From an uncultured Eubacteriales bacterium (GTDB lineage Bacteria; Bacillota; Clostridia; Oscillospirales; CAG-272), in contig CAJUIQ010000005.1 of assembly GCA_910586545.1 (NCBI GenBank), positions 13,574 through 77,573 on the forward strand: a DNA stretch of 64,000 bases, given 5' to 3'. Position numbers and translations under genes: made by a program. Of the stretch, positions 35,110 through 43,896 are shown one piece after another (the first letter of the stretch is position 1; every line of letters begins with the position of its first letter). The notes below the pieces were generated by a model. It had not been told where the DNA came from. It searched no databases and saw only the letters and a list, made by a program, of their open reading frames with translations.

Positions 35110-36396
35110 ATGATACGCATTATGGAATACGCTCAGTGCGCAGAGGAAATTCTCAACCGCAGCATTCGGATGGTAGATCCGGCAGTGGAACGCGCTGTAG
35201 CGGAGATCATCCAAAATGTGCAGACGGAGGGAGACGCCGCTCTGCTGGCATATACAGAAAAGTTTGATAGGGCAAGTCTGGAGAGCCTTGCTGTCAGTGA
35301 GAGCGAAATCGAAGAAGCTGTAGCCGCTATGGATCCCAAGTACCTTCAGATTTTGCGGGAAGCGAAAGAGCGAATCTGGGCGTTTCATGCCAATCAAAAG
35401 CGCAGCGGATTTGTTCTGACCGGTACTGCCGGAGAAGTGCTTGGACAGCGCGTGATCCCTATGGAACGCGTAGGCCTATATGTACCTGGCGGTACGGCAG
35501 CCTATCCTTCTTCTGTGTTAATGAATTGTATTCCTGCCCAGATTGCCGGGGTTGGGGAAATTGTGATGGTAACCCCACCAGGACAGGATGGAAAAATCAA
35601 TCCGGTAATACTTGCAGCGGCAAAAATCGGCGGCGTACAGAAAATTTTTAAAGTTGGAGGGGCCCAGGCTGTGGCCGCACTTGCATATGGTACACAGTCC
35701 GTTCCCCGAGTAGATAAAATTGTAGGCCCCGGAAATCGGTATGTAGCGGAGGCTAAACGTCAGGTTTTTGGCGCAGTGGCGATTGATATGATTGCTGGGC
35801 CAAGCGAAATCTTGGTAATTGCCGATGGCGCATCGAATCCGGTGCATGTAGCTGCGGACCTTCTGTCTCAGGCGGAACATGATGTGTGTGCTTCAGCAGT
35901 TTTGGTTACGGACAGTAAAGAGCTGGCTGAGCAGGTGGCCCAGGAATTGGAGCGGCAGATTCCACTGCTGGAGAGACGGGATATTGCACGACGCTCTATT
36001 GACGACAACGGGAAAATTATCATTGCTGATTCCATCTGTCAAGCAGTAGAAATTTCTAACGCCTTAGCGCCGGAACATTTGGAGATTTGTACAGATGCTC
36101 CCTTTGATTATCTTGGTCAGATAAAGCATGCTGGAAGTGTGTTCCTGGGAAGATACTGCCCTGAGGCACTGGGTGATTATTTTGCGGGACCCAACCACAC
36201 TCTTCCTACCAGCGGAACAGCCCGTTTTTCCAGCCCTTTATCCGTAGATGATTTTGTAAAGAAAACCCAATTTACCTATTATACGAAGGAAGCTTTGGAG
36301 CCGGTTTTTGAAAAGGTCGGATTTTTTGCGGATCAGGAGGGGCTTGGCGCCCATGCGAACTCTGCACGCATTCGTTTTGCAGAAGATCAGAAGTAA
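35110..36396 (+). CDS. hisD: Histidinol dehydrogenase
   Basis: A 428-residue zinc-dependent NAD enzyme that oxidises histidinol to histidine in two steps. Signature regions: 'RVGLYVPGGTAAYPSSVLMN', 'KIVGPGNRYVAEAKRQVFG', 'IAGPSEILVIAD' and 'LLSQAEHD' (zinc and catalytic glutamate/histidine region), 'GPNHTLPTSGTARFSSPLSV' near the end. Length is normal. It starts four bases after the hisG stop, within the his operon. Confidence 0.98.
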   Translation: MIRIMEYAQCAEEILNRSIRMVDPAVERAVAEIIQNVQTEGDAALLAYTEKFDRASLESLAVSESEIEEAVAAMDPKYLQILREAKERIWAFHANQKRSGFVLTGTAGEVLGQRVIPMERVGLYVPGGTAAYPSSVLMNCIPAQIAGVGEIVMVTPPGQDGKINPVILAAAKIGGVQKIFKVGGAQAVAALAYGTQSVPRVDKIVGPGNRYVAEAKRQVFGAVAIDMIAGPSEILVIADGASNPVHVAADLLSQAEHDVCASAVLVTDSKELAEQVAQELERQIPLLERRDIARRSIDDNGKIIIADSICQAVEISNALAPEHLEICTDAPFDYLGQIKHAGSVFLGRYCPEALGDYFAGPNHTLPTSGTARFSSPLSVDDFVKKTQFTYYTKEALEPVFEKVGFFADQEGLGAHANSARIRFAEDQK

Positions 36397-36409
36397 AAGT
36401 TGAGGAAGC

Positions 36410-37468
36410 ATGAGCAGATTTTTAAGCGAGCGTTTTGCTGAATTGGAACCGTATACGCCGGGAGAGCAGCCGCAAGACCGGGTATATATCAAACTTAATA
36501 CCAACGAATCTCCGTATCCTCCCTCCCCACAGGTACTGGAAGCGGTAAATCGAGAACAGGTATCTTTGCTGAACTTGTATCCGGACCCTACTTGCCATGT
36601 GCTGCGGGAAAAGCTTGCAGATACGTATGGCGTTGAAGCGGAAAACGTATTCGTTACTAATGGATCAGATGACATTCTCAATATGGCATTTATGGCCTTT
36701 TGTGATCGGGAGCATGGAATTGCATTTCCAGATATCACCTATGGATTTTATTCCGTATATGGGCAATTTCATGGTGTTCCATGCCATGTGGTTCCACTGA
36801 CAGAGGATTACCGCATCCATGTGCCGGATTATGAAAATATTGGTATGCATATCGTAATTGCCAATCCCAATGCGCCTACAGGAATTGCCCTTCCATTAAA
36901 TGCGATTGAAAAAATTGTTCGGAGTAATCCGGATCATGTGATTATGATCGATGAAGCCTATGTGGATTTTGGAGCAGACTCCGCTCTATCCCTAGTGGGG
37001 CGCTATGAAAATCTATTGGTAATACGCACGTATTCTAAGTCCCGTTCTTTGGCTGGAGCCCGTCTAGGATTTGCTGTCGGCAGCAGGGAATTAATTCAGG
37101 ACTTGGAACGGATTAAATACTGTATGAACCCCTATGATGTAAACCGATTAACGCAGATTGCCGGAATTGCATGTTTGGAGTCAGATACATATTATAAGAC
37201 AAATGCAGAAAATGTTATGCAGGTACGGGAGTATACAACAAAAGCTTTGAAGGATAGGGGATTTGTGGTACTGCCGTCAAATGCCAATTTTGTATTTGCG
37301 AGAAAGCCCGGGATAGAGGGAGAAGCGATTTACCAACAGTTGCGCGCAGGTGGTGTGTTGGTCCGCTGGTTTAGTGGGGCGCGTATCCGAGACTTTGTTC
37401 GGATCACCATTGGAACCAAGGAACAGATGGACCAACTGTTGTCTGTTTTAGATAATGAAAGAAGTTAG
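36410..37468 (+). CDS. hisC: Histidinol-phosphate aminotransferase
   Basis: A 352-residue PLP-dependent class I/II aminotransferase converting imidazole acetol-phosphate to histidinol-phosphate. Landmarks: 'IKLNTNESPYPPSPQVLEAV' start, 'NGSDDILNMAFMAF', 'ANPNAPTGIALPL', 'MIDEAYVDFG' and the PLP-lysine motif 'RTYSKSRSLAGARLGFAVG'. It lies 13 bases after hisD. The operon context makes the HisC assignment better than other aminotransferases of this fold. Confidence 0.96.
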   Translation: MSRFLSERFAELEPYTPGEQPQDRVYIKLNTNESPYPPSPQVLEAVNREQVSLLNLYPDPTCHVLREKLADTYGVEAENVFVTNGSDDILNMAFMAFCDREHGIAFPDITYGFYSVYGQFHGVPCHVVPLTEDYRIHVPDYENIGMHIVIANPNAPTGIALPLNAIEKIVRSNPDHVIMIDEAYVDFGADSALSLVGRYENLLVIRTYSKSRSLAGARLGFAVGSRELIQDLERIKYCMNPYDVNRLTQIAGIACLESDTYYKTNAENVMQVREYTTKALKDRGFVVLPSNANFVFARKPGIEGEAIYQQLRAGGVLVRWFSGARIRDFVRITIGTKEQMDQLLSVLDNERS

Positions 37469-37517
37469 ATATAAAAAGACAAGTAGGGCATAGACATGCA
37501 GATATACTAAGGAAGGT

Positions 37518-38117
37518 ATGGTCATAAAAATGCGCGTTGGAGAAATTAGCAGAAAAACAAAAGAAACAGATATCCGATTAAAACTATGCCTAGATGGCAC
37601 AGGTCAGGCACAGATCGATACAGGCGTGGGCTTTTTGGATCACATGCTTACTCTGTTTGCCGCCCATGGTCGGTTTGATTTAAATCTCACTTGCAAAGGA
37701 GATTTGCAGGTGGACTGTCATCATACGGTGGAAGATATCGGCATCTGTCTAGGTAAGGCGTTTGCCGAAGCGCTGGGAGATATGGCGGGTATTTATCGCT
37801 ATGGAAATATTACGCTTCCTATGGATGAAGCGCTTATCTTGTGCGCTGCCGATTTTTCGGGGCGTGCGCATCTTTCCTATACAGTACAATTGCGTGCAAA
37901 AAAAGTGGGATTGTTTGATACGGAACTGGTGCAGGAGTTTATGCTAGCATTCGTGCGCAATGCCGGATTGACTCTTCATGTACAGCAGTTGGCTGGTTCC
38001 AATACGCATCATATCATTGAAGGAATTTTTAAAGCGCTGGGTCGAACCCTGCGCCGCTGTGTTGCGATAGATCCCCAAATGGTTGGAGAGATTCCTTCCA
38101 CTAAAGGAGTGCTGTGA
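37518..38117 (+). CDS. hisB: Imidazoleglycerol-phosphate dehydratase
   Basis: A 199-residue manganese-dependent dehydratase making imidazole acetol-phosphate. It shows the two metal-binding repeats 'TGVGFLDHMLTLFAAHGRFD...CHHTVEDIGI' and 'AGSNTHHIIEGIFKALGRTL'. It is the monofunctional form, without a histidinol-phosphatase domain; that activity is probably supplied by the PHP gene at the operon end. ATG 37518 or ATG 37530 are both possible: aaggaagg is one base before the first and thirteen before the second. Confidence 0.97.
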   Translation: MVIKMRVGEISRKTKETDIRLKLCLDGTGQAQIDTGVGFLDHMLTLFAAHGRFDLNLTCKGDLQVDCHHTVEDIGICLGKAFAEALGDMAGIYRYGNITLPMDEALILCAADFSGRAHLSYTVQLRAKKVGLFDTELVQEFMLAFVRNAGLTLHVQQLAGSNTHHIIEGIFKALGRTLRRCVAIDPQMVGEIPSTKGVL

Positions 38118-38118
38118 T

Positions 38119-38736
38119 ATGATTGCCATTGTAGATTACGGAGTCGGGAATTTATTTTCTTTAAAGTCGTCGTTTGCCTATATTGGAGCAGAAGCGATTG
38201 TAACTGGAGACCGGCAGCGTATCGAATCATGTGATCGGATTATTTTGCCGGGCGTGGGTGCTTTTGGAGATGCGGCACAAAAGCTACGGGAGGCAGGACT
38301 GGATCAGGTAGTGATTCGTGAGGCTGAGAAAGGAAAACCTCTGCTGGGTATCTGCCTGGGTATGCAGCTTCTTTTTGACAAAAGTCTAGAATATGGTGAA
38401 TATACGGGACTTGGGCTGATCCCTGGGAAAATTGTTCCTATGCGCGGCGTTGTGCCGGATACATATAAAGTACCACATATTGGTTGGAATGCACTGCGTT
38501 TTCCGAAGGAGAAGCCATGCAGCCCTTTATTTAAGAATGTTCAGGAAGGGGATCATGTATATTTTGTGCACTCCTATTATGCAGCAGAGTGCGATTCTTG
38601 GGTCAGCGCGTGGACAGAATATGGTGCGCTTGTGACGGCGGCTGCAGAAAATAAAAATGTGTTTGGCACCCAATTTCATCCAGAAAAAAGCGGAGCGGTG
38701 GGGCTAAAAATACTAAAAGCCTTTTGTGAAATCTAA
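38119..38736 (+). CDS. hisH: Imidazole glycerol phosphate synthase subunit HisH
   Basis: A 205-residue class I glutamine amidotransferase supplying ammonia to HisF. The catalytic triad is visible: Cys in 'GICLGMQLLF', and His and Glu in 'TQFHPEKSGAVGL'. The oxyanion region is 'LPGVGAFGDA'. ATG 38119, one base after the hisB stop and with aaaggag in the right place, is preferred over the upstream open frame that starts inside hisB. Confidence 0.97.
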   Translation: MIAIVDYGVGNLFSLKSSFAYIGAEAIVTGDRQRIESCDRIILPGVGAFGDAAQKLREAGLDQVVIREAEKGKPLLGICLGMQLLFDKSLEYGEYTGLGLIPGKIVPMRGVVPDTYKVPHIGWNALRFPKEKPCSPLFKNVQEGDHVYFVHSYYAAECDSWVSAWTEYGALVTAAAENKNVFGTQFHPEKSGAVGLKILKAFCEI

Positions 38737-38757
38737 TGGGAGTATGGAGAGAAAAGC

Positions 38758-39480
38758 ATGAATCTGTTTCCGGCAATTGACTTATATGAGGGAAAAGCAG
38801 TCCGCTTGGTAAAAGGGGACTATGCGCAGATGACCATTTACAGCGAACATCCGGAGGAACTAGGCGTGGAGTTTCGCTGTGCTGGTGCAAGGTACCTGCA
38901 TACGGTGGATTTAGAAGGAGCGAAGGATGGAACCACGCCAAATTTGGCAGTGGTAGAAAAATTGGTGGCGACCAGCGGATTGAAGGTGCAGGTAGGCGGA
39001 GGTATCCGCAACCCGGAAATCGTGCGACGCTATTTGGATGCCGGTGTACACCGTGTAATTATAGGGACGGCTGCGGTAACCGATCCTTTGTTTTTGCAGG
39101 AAATGGTAGACAGATATGGTGAAAGAATTGCGGTGGGCGTAGATGTGCGAGACGGAATGGCGGCTATCCGCGGTTGGCAGGAGAAAAGCGCGCTAACTTG
39201 TGACGCGCTTTTTCGGCGGTTGACTGAGGCAGGCGTACAAACGGTAATCTGCACGGATATTTCCAAAGACGGGATGCTTGCTGGGCCTAATATGGAAATG
39301 TATAAAAGTCTTTCGGAAAAATACTCCGTGCGTCTTATCGCTTCTGGTGGGGTTACTACGCTGGAAGACGTGAAAAAACTGCGGGATATGCATTTATACG
39401 GAGCAATTTTAGGGAAAGCCATCTATACAGGTACGATTGATTTGGCGGCGGCAGTGCTGGCTTGTCAGGGCGTACTTTAA
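38758..39480 (+). CDS. hisA: ProFAR isomerase
   Basis: A 240-residue (beta-alpha)8 barrel converting ProFAR to PRFAR. Landmarks are 'FPAIDLYEGKAVRLVKGDY' with the first catalytic Asp, 'VQVGGGIRNPEIVRRYLDAG', 'RVIIGTAAV', 'ICTDISKDGMLAGPN' with the second catalytic Asp, and 'IASGGVTTLEDV'. It sits between hisH and hisF as in most his operons. Confidence 0.97.
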   Translation: MNLFPAIDLYEGKAVRLVKGDYAQMTIYSEHPEELGVEFRCAGARYLHTVDLEGAKDGTTPNLAVVEKLVATSGLKVQVGGGIRNPEIVRRYLDAGVHRVIIGTAAVTDPLFLQEMVDRYGERIAVGVDVRDGMAAIRGWQEKSALTCDALFRRLTEAGVQTVICTDISKDGMLAGPNMEMYKSLSEKYSVRLIASGGVTTLEDVKKLRDMHLYGAILGKAIYTGTIDLAAAVLACQGVL

Positions 39481-39493
39481 TGGGAGTATATTG

Positions 39494-40252
39494 ATGATAA
39501 CAAAACGAATTATTCCTTGTCTGGATGTACGAGACGGACGTGTGGTTAAAGGCGTCAATTTTCTAGATGTGAACGATGTGTCCTCCCCTGTTACACTGGC
39601 GAAGTATTACAGTGAAGGGGGCGCGGATGAGCTGGTATTTTATGATATTACCGCATCTTTTGAGGGGCGGCGGCTTTTTACAGATATTTTAACAGAGGTT
39701 GCCAGCCAAATTTTTATTCCGCTTACGGTGGGCGGTGGCATTAACACTTTAGATGATTTTGACCGTGTGCTAAAGTGCGGTGCAGACAAGGTGAGCGTCA
39801 ATTCCGGCGCTCTTCGGGACCCCGGCCTGATTCCTGCAGCGGCCCAAAAATACGGAGATCAGTGTGTGGTGCTTTCTGTAGATGTACGGCGTGTGGACGG
39901 CCGTTTTACCGTATTTGCTAAAGGCGGCCGGGAAAACACCGGGATGGACGCCCTAGAGTGGATTCGGCAAGGTGTAGAAAACGGAGCAGGAGAAATTGTT
40001 CTCAACAGTATCGACACGGACGGTGTAAAGAATGGGTTTGACTTGGAGATGTTGTCCGCTGTATGTGAGTTGGTGGATGTACCAGTGATTGCTTCCGGGG
40101 GAGCTGGCTGCATGGAAGATTTTACTACCTTGTTTACACAGGTACCTAAGGTGGATGCGGGACTGGCCGCTTCTATCTTCCATTTTGGAGAAGTCTCTAT
40201 CGGCGATTTGAAAAGAAAGCTGCGGGAAGATGGAATCAATGTCCGCTTATAA
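39494..40252 (+). CDS. hisF: Imidazole glycerol phosphate synthase subunit HisF
   Basis: A 252-residue cyclase barrel that, with HisH, forms imidazole-glycerol phosphate and AICAR. Signatures: 'RIIPCLDVRDGRVVKGVNF' (catalytic Asp), 'IPLTVGGGINTLDDFDRVLK', 'LNSIDTDGVKNGFDLEM' (second Asp) and 'VIASGGAGCMEDF'. ATG 39494 is preferred over the frame open from 39437, which overlaps hisA; tgggag precedes it. Confidence 0.97.
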   Translation: MITKRIIPCLDVRDGRVVKGVNFLDVNDVSSPVTLAKYYSEGGADELVFYDITASFEGRRLFTDILTEVASQIFIPLTVGGGINTLDDFDRVLKCGADKVSVNSGALRDPGLIPAAAQKYGDQCVVLSVDVRRVDGRFTVFAKGGRENTGMDALEWIRQGVENGAGEIVLNSIDTDGVKNGFDLEMLSAVCELVDVPVIASGGAGCMEDFTTLFTQVPKVDAGLAASIFHFGEVSIGDLKRKLREDGINVRL

Positions 40253-40285
40253 TTGAGAAAATAGAATGTTGGAGGGTATTTAAAA

Positions 40286-40933
40286 ATGAAAATAGAAGAT
40301 TTAAAATTTGACGAAAAGGGTCTTATCCCTGCCGTGGTGATTGATAATAGGACCAAGAAAGTCCTGACGGTTGCTTATATGAACCGGGAGAGCCTCGCAA
40401 TTAGTTTAGAAGAAAAGCGGACCTGCTTCTGGTCCCGTTCCAGACAAGAGCTCTGGAGAAAGGGAGAAACTTCCGGCAATGTGCAGCATATTGTACGCAT
40501 TGATACGGACTGTGACTGTGATGCGCTGACTGTGTATGTTCTGCCGGAGGGCCCTGCCTGCCATACCGGCGAAGAGACCTGCTTTTTCAACAGCGTATAT
40601 AATGCAGGCGAGGAAGAACCCTTTTCTCTGGATGGTTTGATGCGGCTGATTGAAGGCAGAAAAACAGAGAAGAAAGAGGGATCGTATACTACCTATCTTT
40701 TTGAAAAGGGAATTGATAAAATTTTGAAAAAAGTGGGAGAGGAGTCTACGGAAGTAATTATCGCCGGCAAGGCGGATGATAAAGCAGAAGTGATTTATGA
40801 AATATCCGATCTCACCTATCATGTACTGGTGCTGATGGTACAGATGGGAATTTCTGTGGATGACATATATAAGGAACTGGCTTCTCGTCATGTAATCGAC
40901 CATAAAGTGAAGCAGGAGAAGATGACGAAATGA
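40286..40933 (+). CDS. hisI: Bifunctional phosphoribosyl-AMP cyclohydrolase / phosphoribosyl-ATP pyrophosphatase
   Basis: A 215-residue HisIE fusion. Residues 1-110 are the HisI cyclohydrolase ('TCFWSRSRQELWRKGETSGN', zinc-binding 'DTDCDCDALTVYV', 'CHTGEETCFF'); residues 120-205 are the HisE pyrophosphatase ('ILKKVGEESTEVIIAGK', 'EISDLTYHVLVLMVQMGI'). The two activities catalyse consecutive steps after HisG. The stop overlaps the next start (ATGA). Confidence 0.96.
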   Translation: MKIEDLKFDEKGLIPAVVIDNRTKKVLTVAYMNRESLAISLEEKRTCFWSRSRQELWRKGETSGNVQHIVRIDTDCDCDALTVYVLPEGPACHTGEETCFFNSVYNAGEEEPFSLDGLMRLIEGRKTEKKEGSYTTYLFEKGIDKILKKVGEESTEVIIAGKADDKAEVIYEISDLTYHVLVLMVQMGISVDDIYKELASRHVIDHKVKQEKMTK

Positions 40934-41748
40934 CGTCTTCGTCTAATTTACACACCCATACTACCTATTGCGATGGAAAAAATACAGCCCGGGAATTGAT
41001 CCAACGAGCGATTGTATTGGGATGGGAGTCTATTGGGTTTTCCGGACATGCATATACCTCTTGCGACACGGAGTACTGTATGTCCAGGGAAGGGACCCAG
41101 GCATATCAAAGGGAAATCCTGTCTTTGCAGCAAGAATATAAAGATACCATACAGGTGTATCTTGGAATTGAACAGGATGTTTTTTCTGAAGAGATCTCCT
41201 TTCCTTATGATTATATCATCGGTAGTACACATTATATTCGGTGCGACGATGGCGCCTATGTGGCGGTAGACGCATCCCGAGAAAAGACAGTGGCTGCAGT
41301 GAAACGATACTTTGGCGGAGATTATTATCGGTACGCGCAGGCCTACTATCGGCAAGCCGCCCAGGTTGCGGCGGTAACGGGATGTGATATTGTAGGACAT
41401 TTTGATCTAATTACGAAATTTAACGAGGGCAGCTGCCTATTTGATGAATCGGATCCCCGGTACCGTAGTGCGGCGCTGGAGGCGTTGGAACAGGTGACAC
41501 CAACTTGCCCATTATTCGAAATCAATACGGGAGCGATGCTGCGGGCAGGTCGTTCCGCTCCCTATCCAGCAGCATTTTTACTGCGGCATCTGCAACATTT
41601 AGGCGGGCAGGTGATCATCACCAGTGATTGCCACCAGCTTAAAGGCTTAGACTGGAATTTCTCAGAGGCCGCGGAACTTGCCAAAAGCTGTGGCTTTCGG
41701 TATGGGAAAATTTTGCGCAACGGTGTATTTGCTGATGTTTTGCTTTAG
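40930..41748 (+). CDS. hisJ: PHP-family histidinol-phosphatase
   Basis: A 272-residue PHP-domain phosphatase. Metal ligands are visible in 'NLHTHTTYCDGKN' (HxH), 'GFSGHAYTSCDT', 'LGIEQDV', 'GSTHYI', 'IVGHFDLI' and 'ITSDCHQ'. PHP histidinol-phosphatases remove phosphate from histidinol phosphate, the step not covered by the monofunctional HisB here. Being the last gene of the his operon, translationally coupled to hisIE, strongly supports this over other PHP functions. A strong bidirectional terminator follows. Confidence 0.93.
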   Translation: MTSSSNLHTHTTYCDGKNTARELIQRAIVLGWESIGFSGHAYTSCDTEYCMSREGTQAYQREILSLQQEYKDTIQVYLGIEQDVFSEEISFPYDYIIGSTHYIRCDDGAYVAVDASREKTVAAVKRYFGGDYYRYAQAYYRQAAQVAAVTGCDIVGHFDLITKFNEGSCLFDESDPRYRSAALEALEQVTPTCPLFEINTGAMLRAGRSAPYPAAFLLRHLQHLGGQVIITSDCHQLKGLDWNFSEAAELAKSCGFRYGKILRNGVFADVLL

Positions 41749-41771
41749 AAAGACAGATGATACCAATAAGT

Positions 41772-41809
41772 AAGACCACTTTGAAAAGATATCTTTCAAA
41801 GTGGTCTTT
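41772..41809. terminator. Bidirectional terminator between his operon and nhaC
   Basis: Long stem aagaccactttgaaa/tttcaaagtggtctt with T-runs available on both strands. Confidence 0.88.
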
Positions 41810-41840
41810 GTATTTATTATCCTCTACATGGAAAGAACTG

Positions 41841-43571
41841 CTAAACCGTGTTCTTTTTGTGGCTTGTCATAAGTTTTATCAAGAATAGAATGCCAAGCAA
41901 AAGAATGATCATGAGCGGTAGCAGGATATACCATTGCTTGATAAAAGCAGTTAGTACGTAGCCTATAAAGGACACTGAAGCTGTCAGAAGCACATAAGGC
42001 AACTGTGTGGATACGTGGTTAACATGATTGCACTGCGCACCTGCCGAGGCCATAATGGTAGTGTCGGAAATAGGAGAACAGTGGTCGCCGCAGACTGCAC
42101 CTGCCAAACATGCAGAAATTACGATTACCGTTGCAGATCCGGTAATTCCCGCTTTTTCAAATATATCCAGCGAAATCGGAATCAATATGCCAAAGGTACC
42201 CCAAGAAGTGCCGGTAGAAAATGCAAGTCCCAGTGCTACCAGGAATATGACGGCCGGCAGCATATTGGTGGAAAATCCTGTGTCATGGATCCAGTTTGCC
42301 ACAAATTCACCGGCGCCTAAATGGTCTCTGCAAAGTCCGCCGAGGGTCCATGCAAACATTAAAATAATAATAGAAGGAACCATTGCTTTAAATCCTTGAG
42401 GAATCGATTCCATACAGGATTTAAAGGAAACAATTCGACGGGGCAGATAAAGCAGCAAAGTAAAAATAAGACTCACAAATGATCCCATTACCAAGCCTAC
42501 CGAAGCATCGCTGTTGGAAAACGCGGTGACGAAATCCGTCCCGTTTCCGTTGAAAAATCCACCGGTGTAAATCATTCCTGTAATACAAGAAATGATCAGA
42601 ACAATTACAGGCAGAATCAAATCAATTACTTTTCCTTTCCCAGAAACAGAAATCTCTTCTGCGGAGGAATATTCTCCTTTTCCAGTGGTGAATAGATCCC
42701 CGTTTTGCGTTGCGTTTCTTTCATACTTTTTCATAGGGCCAAAATCAAAATCCATTAGGCTCATCGCAATGACCATTACAATTGTAAGCAGGGCATACAG
42801 ATTATAAGGGATGGTTTGAATGAACAGAGAAAGCCCTTCACCTTCGGTAGTATAAGAAGAAACCGCAGCCGCCCAAGAAGAGATCGGCGCAATAATGCAT
42901 ATAGGCGCGGCGGTAGCGTCTATGATATAAGACAGCTTGGCTCTGGAGATTTTATGCTTGTCCGTTACAGGCCGCATTACCGAGCCAACTGTGAGACAGT
43001 TAAAGTAGTCGTCAATAAAGATAATTGCACCTAGTACGAACGTGGAAAGCAGTGCTCCCCTGCGAGATTTAATCCGCTTTGTCGCCCAGCTTCCGTACGC
43101 GGCAGAACCACCAGACTTTGTAATCAACCCCACAATAATTCCAAGCATGACCAGGAAAATTAGAATTCCCAAATTCCACGGATCGCCTACATATTCAGTC
43201 ATTACTTTGAAAATAGATTCCAGTGTGCGGACGATATTAAAATTTGTAAAGAGCAGTGCACCCGCAATAATCCCTATAAATAAGGAAGAGTACACTTCCT
43301 TAGTAATCAGCGCTAGGACAATTGCAATAAGGGGCGGAAGCAGAGCTAGAGGGGTTCCGTAGAATTTGGAGGGAGAGCCCAATTCTGCCTCTGCGATGTC
43401 TATATCGTCTACAGAAACAGCATCGTCTTTTTCAGGGAGAGTATCTGCGGCAGTAATTTCAGTAGTATCCGCCGCTGTATTCGACTCTGCTGCAAAGGAT
43501 ACGCTTGTAAAGATACAGATGGAGGCAAGGAGCGCAGCCAGGATACAGAGCATTTTTTGACTGGTTTTCAT
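41841..43571 (-). CDS. Na+/H+ antiporter NhaC family protein with N-terminal exported extension
   Basis: A 576-residue polytopic membrane protein of the NhaC/ArsB-like superfamily. Conserved features are 'GAIIFIDDYFNCLTVGSVMRPVTDKHKISRAKLSYIID'-type regions (read in parts), 'AWTLGGLCRDHLGAG', 'SWGTFGILIPI' and 'GAVCGDHCSPISDTTIMASAGA', all typical of the family. The N-terminus is unusual: a signal-peptide-like segment (1-27, ending in 'VSFAA') followed by an acidic Thr/Asp-rich stretch of about 40 residues before the first core segment. The substrate could be sodium/protons or organic ions. It lies alone on the minus strand between a bidirectional terminator and the scaffoldin gene. Confidence 0.87.
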   Translation of the reverse strand: MKTSQKMLCILAALLASICIFTSVSFAAESNTAADTTEITAADTLPEKDDAVSVDDIDIAEAELGSPSKFYGTPLALLPPLIAIVLALITKEVYSSLFIGIIAGALLFTNFNIVRTLESIFKVMTEYVGDPWNLGILIFLVMLGIIVGLITKSGGSAAYGSWATKRIKSRRGALLSTFVLGAIIFIDDYFNCLTVGSVMRPVTDKHKISRAKLSYIIDATAAPICIIAPISSWAAAVSSYTTEGEGLSLFIQTIPYNLYALLTIVMVIAMSLMDFDFGPMKKYERNATQNGDLFTTGKGEYSSAEEISVSGKGKVIDLILPVIVLIISCITGMIYTGGFFNGNGTDFVTAFSNSDASVGLVMGSFVSLIFTLLLYLPRRIVSFKSCMESIPQGFKAMVPSIIILMFAWTLGGLCRDHLGAGEFVANWIHDTGFSTNMLPAVIFLVALGLAFSTGTSWGTFGILIPISLDIFEKAGITGSATVIVISACLAGAVCGDHCSPISDTTIMASAGAQCNHVNHVSTQLPYVLLTASVSFIGYVLTAFIKQWYILLPLMIILLLGILFLIKLMTSHKKNTV

Positions 43572-43837
43572 AAGATTTCCTTTCCTTCAATTATAAAATA
43601 AAAACAGACGAAATTCTGTTAATAAAAATATACCAAAATAATAATAAATTGTCAATAAAAAAAGAATAAACGCCAAACGTATCTCTGCACATATAAAACA
43701 ATATTGAGAAAAAGCAACAAATATTTTGTTACATTTGTAAAAAAATAAATTGTCTGTAAGGCGTTTCATAACTAAGTGTATTGTGAATTTTTTTGGAATA
43801 ATACGTATAATTTTCGTATGAATTTTTTATGAATCTC

Positions 43838-43866
43838 TTGACAATTGTATACGGGAAAAGTATAAT
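43838..43866 (+). promoter_or_regulatory. Strong promoter of the cohesin scaffoldin gene
   Basis: Consensus TTGACA, 17-base spacer, consensus TATAAT. The 325-base gap upstream, back to nhaC, is otherwise very AT-rich with no gene. Confidence 0.92.
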
Positions 43867-43896
43867 GTAGGTACTAATATTTTAGGAGGTTAGCCC

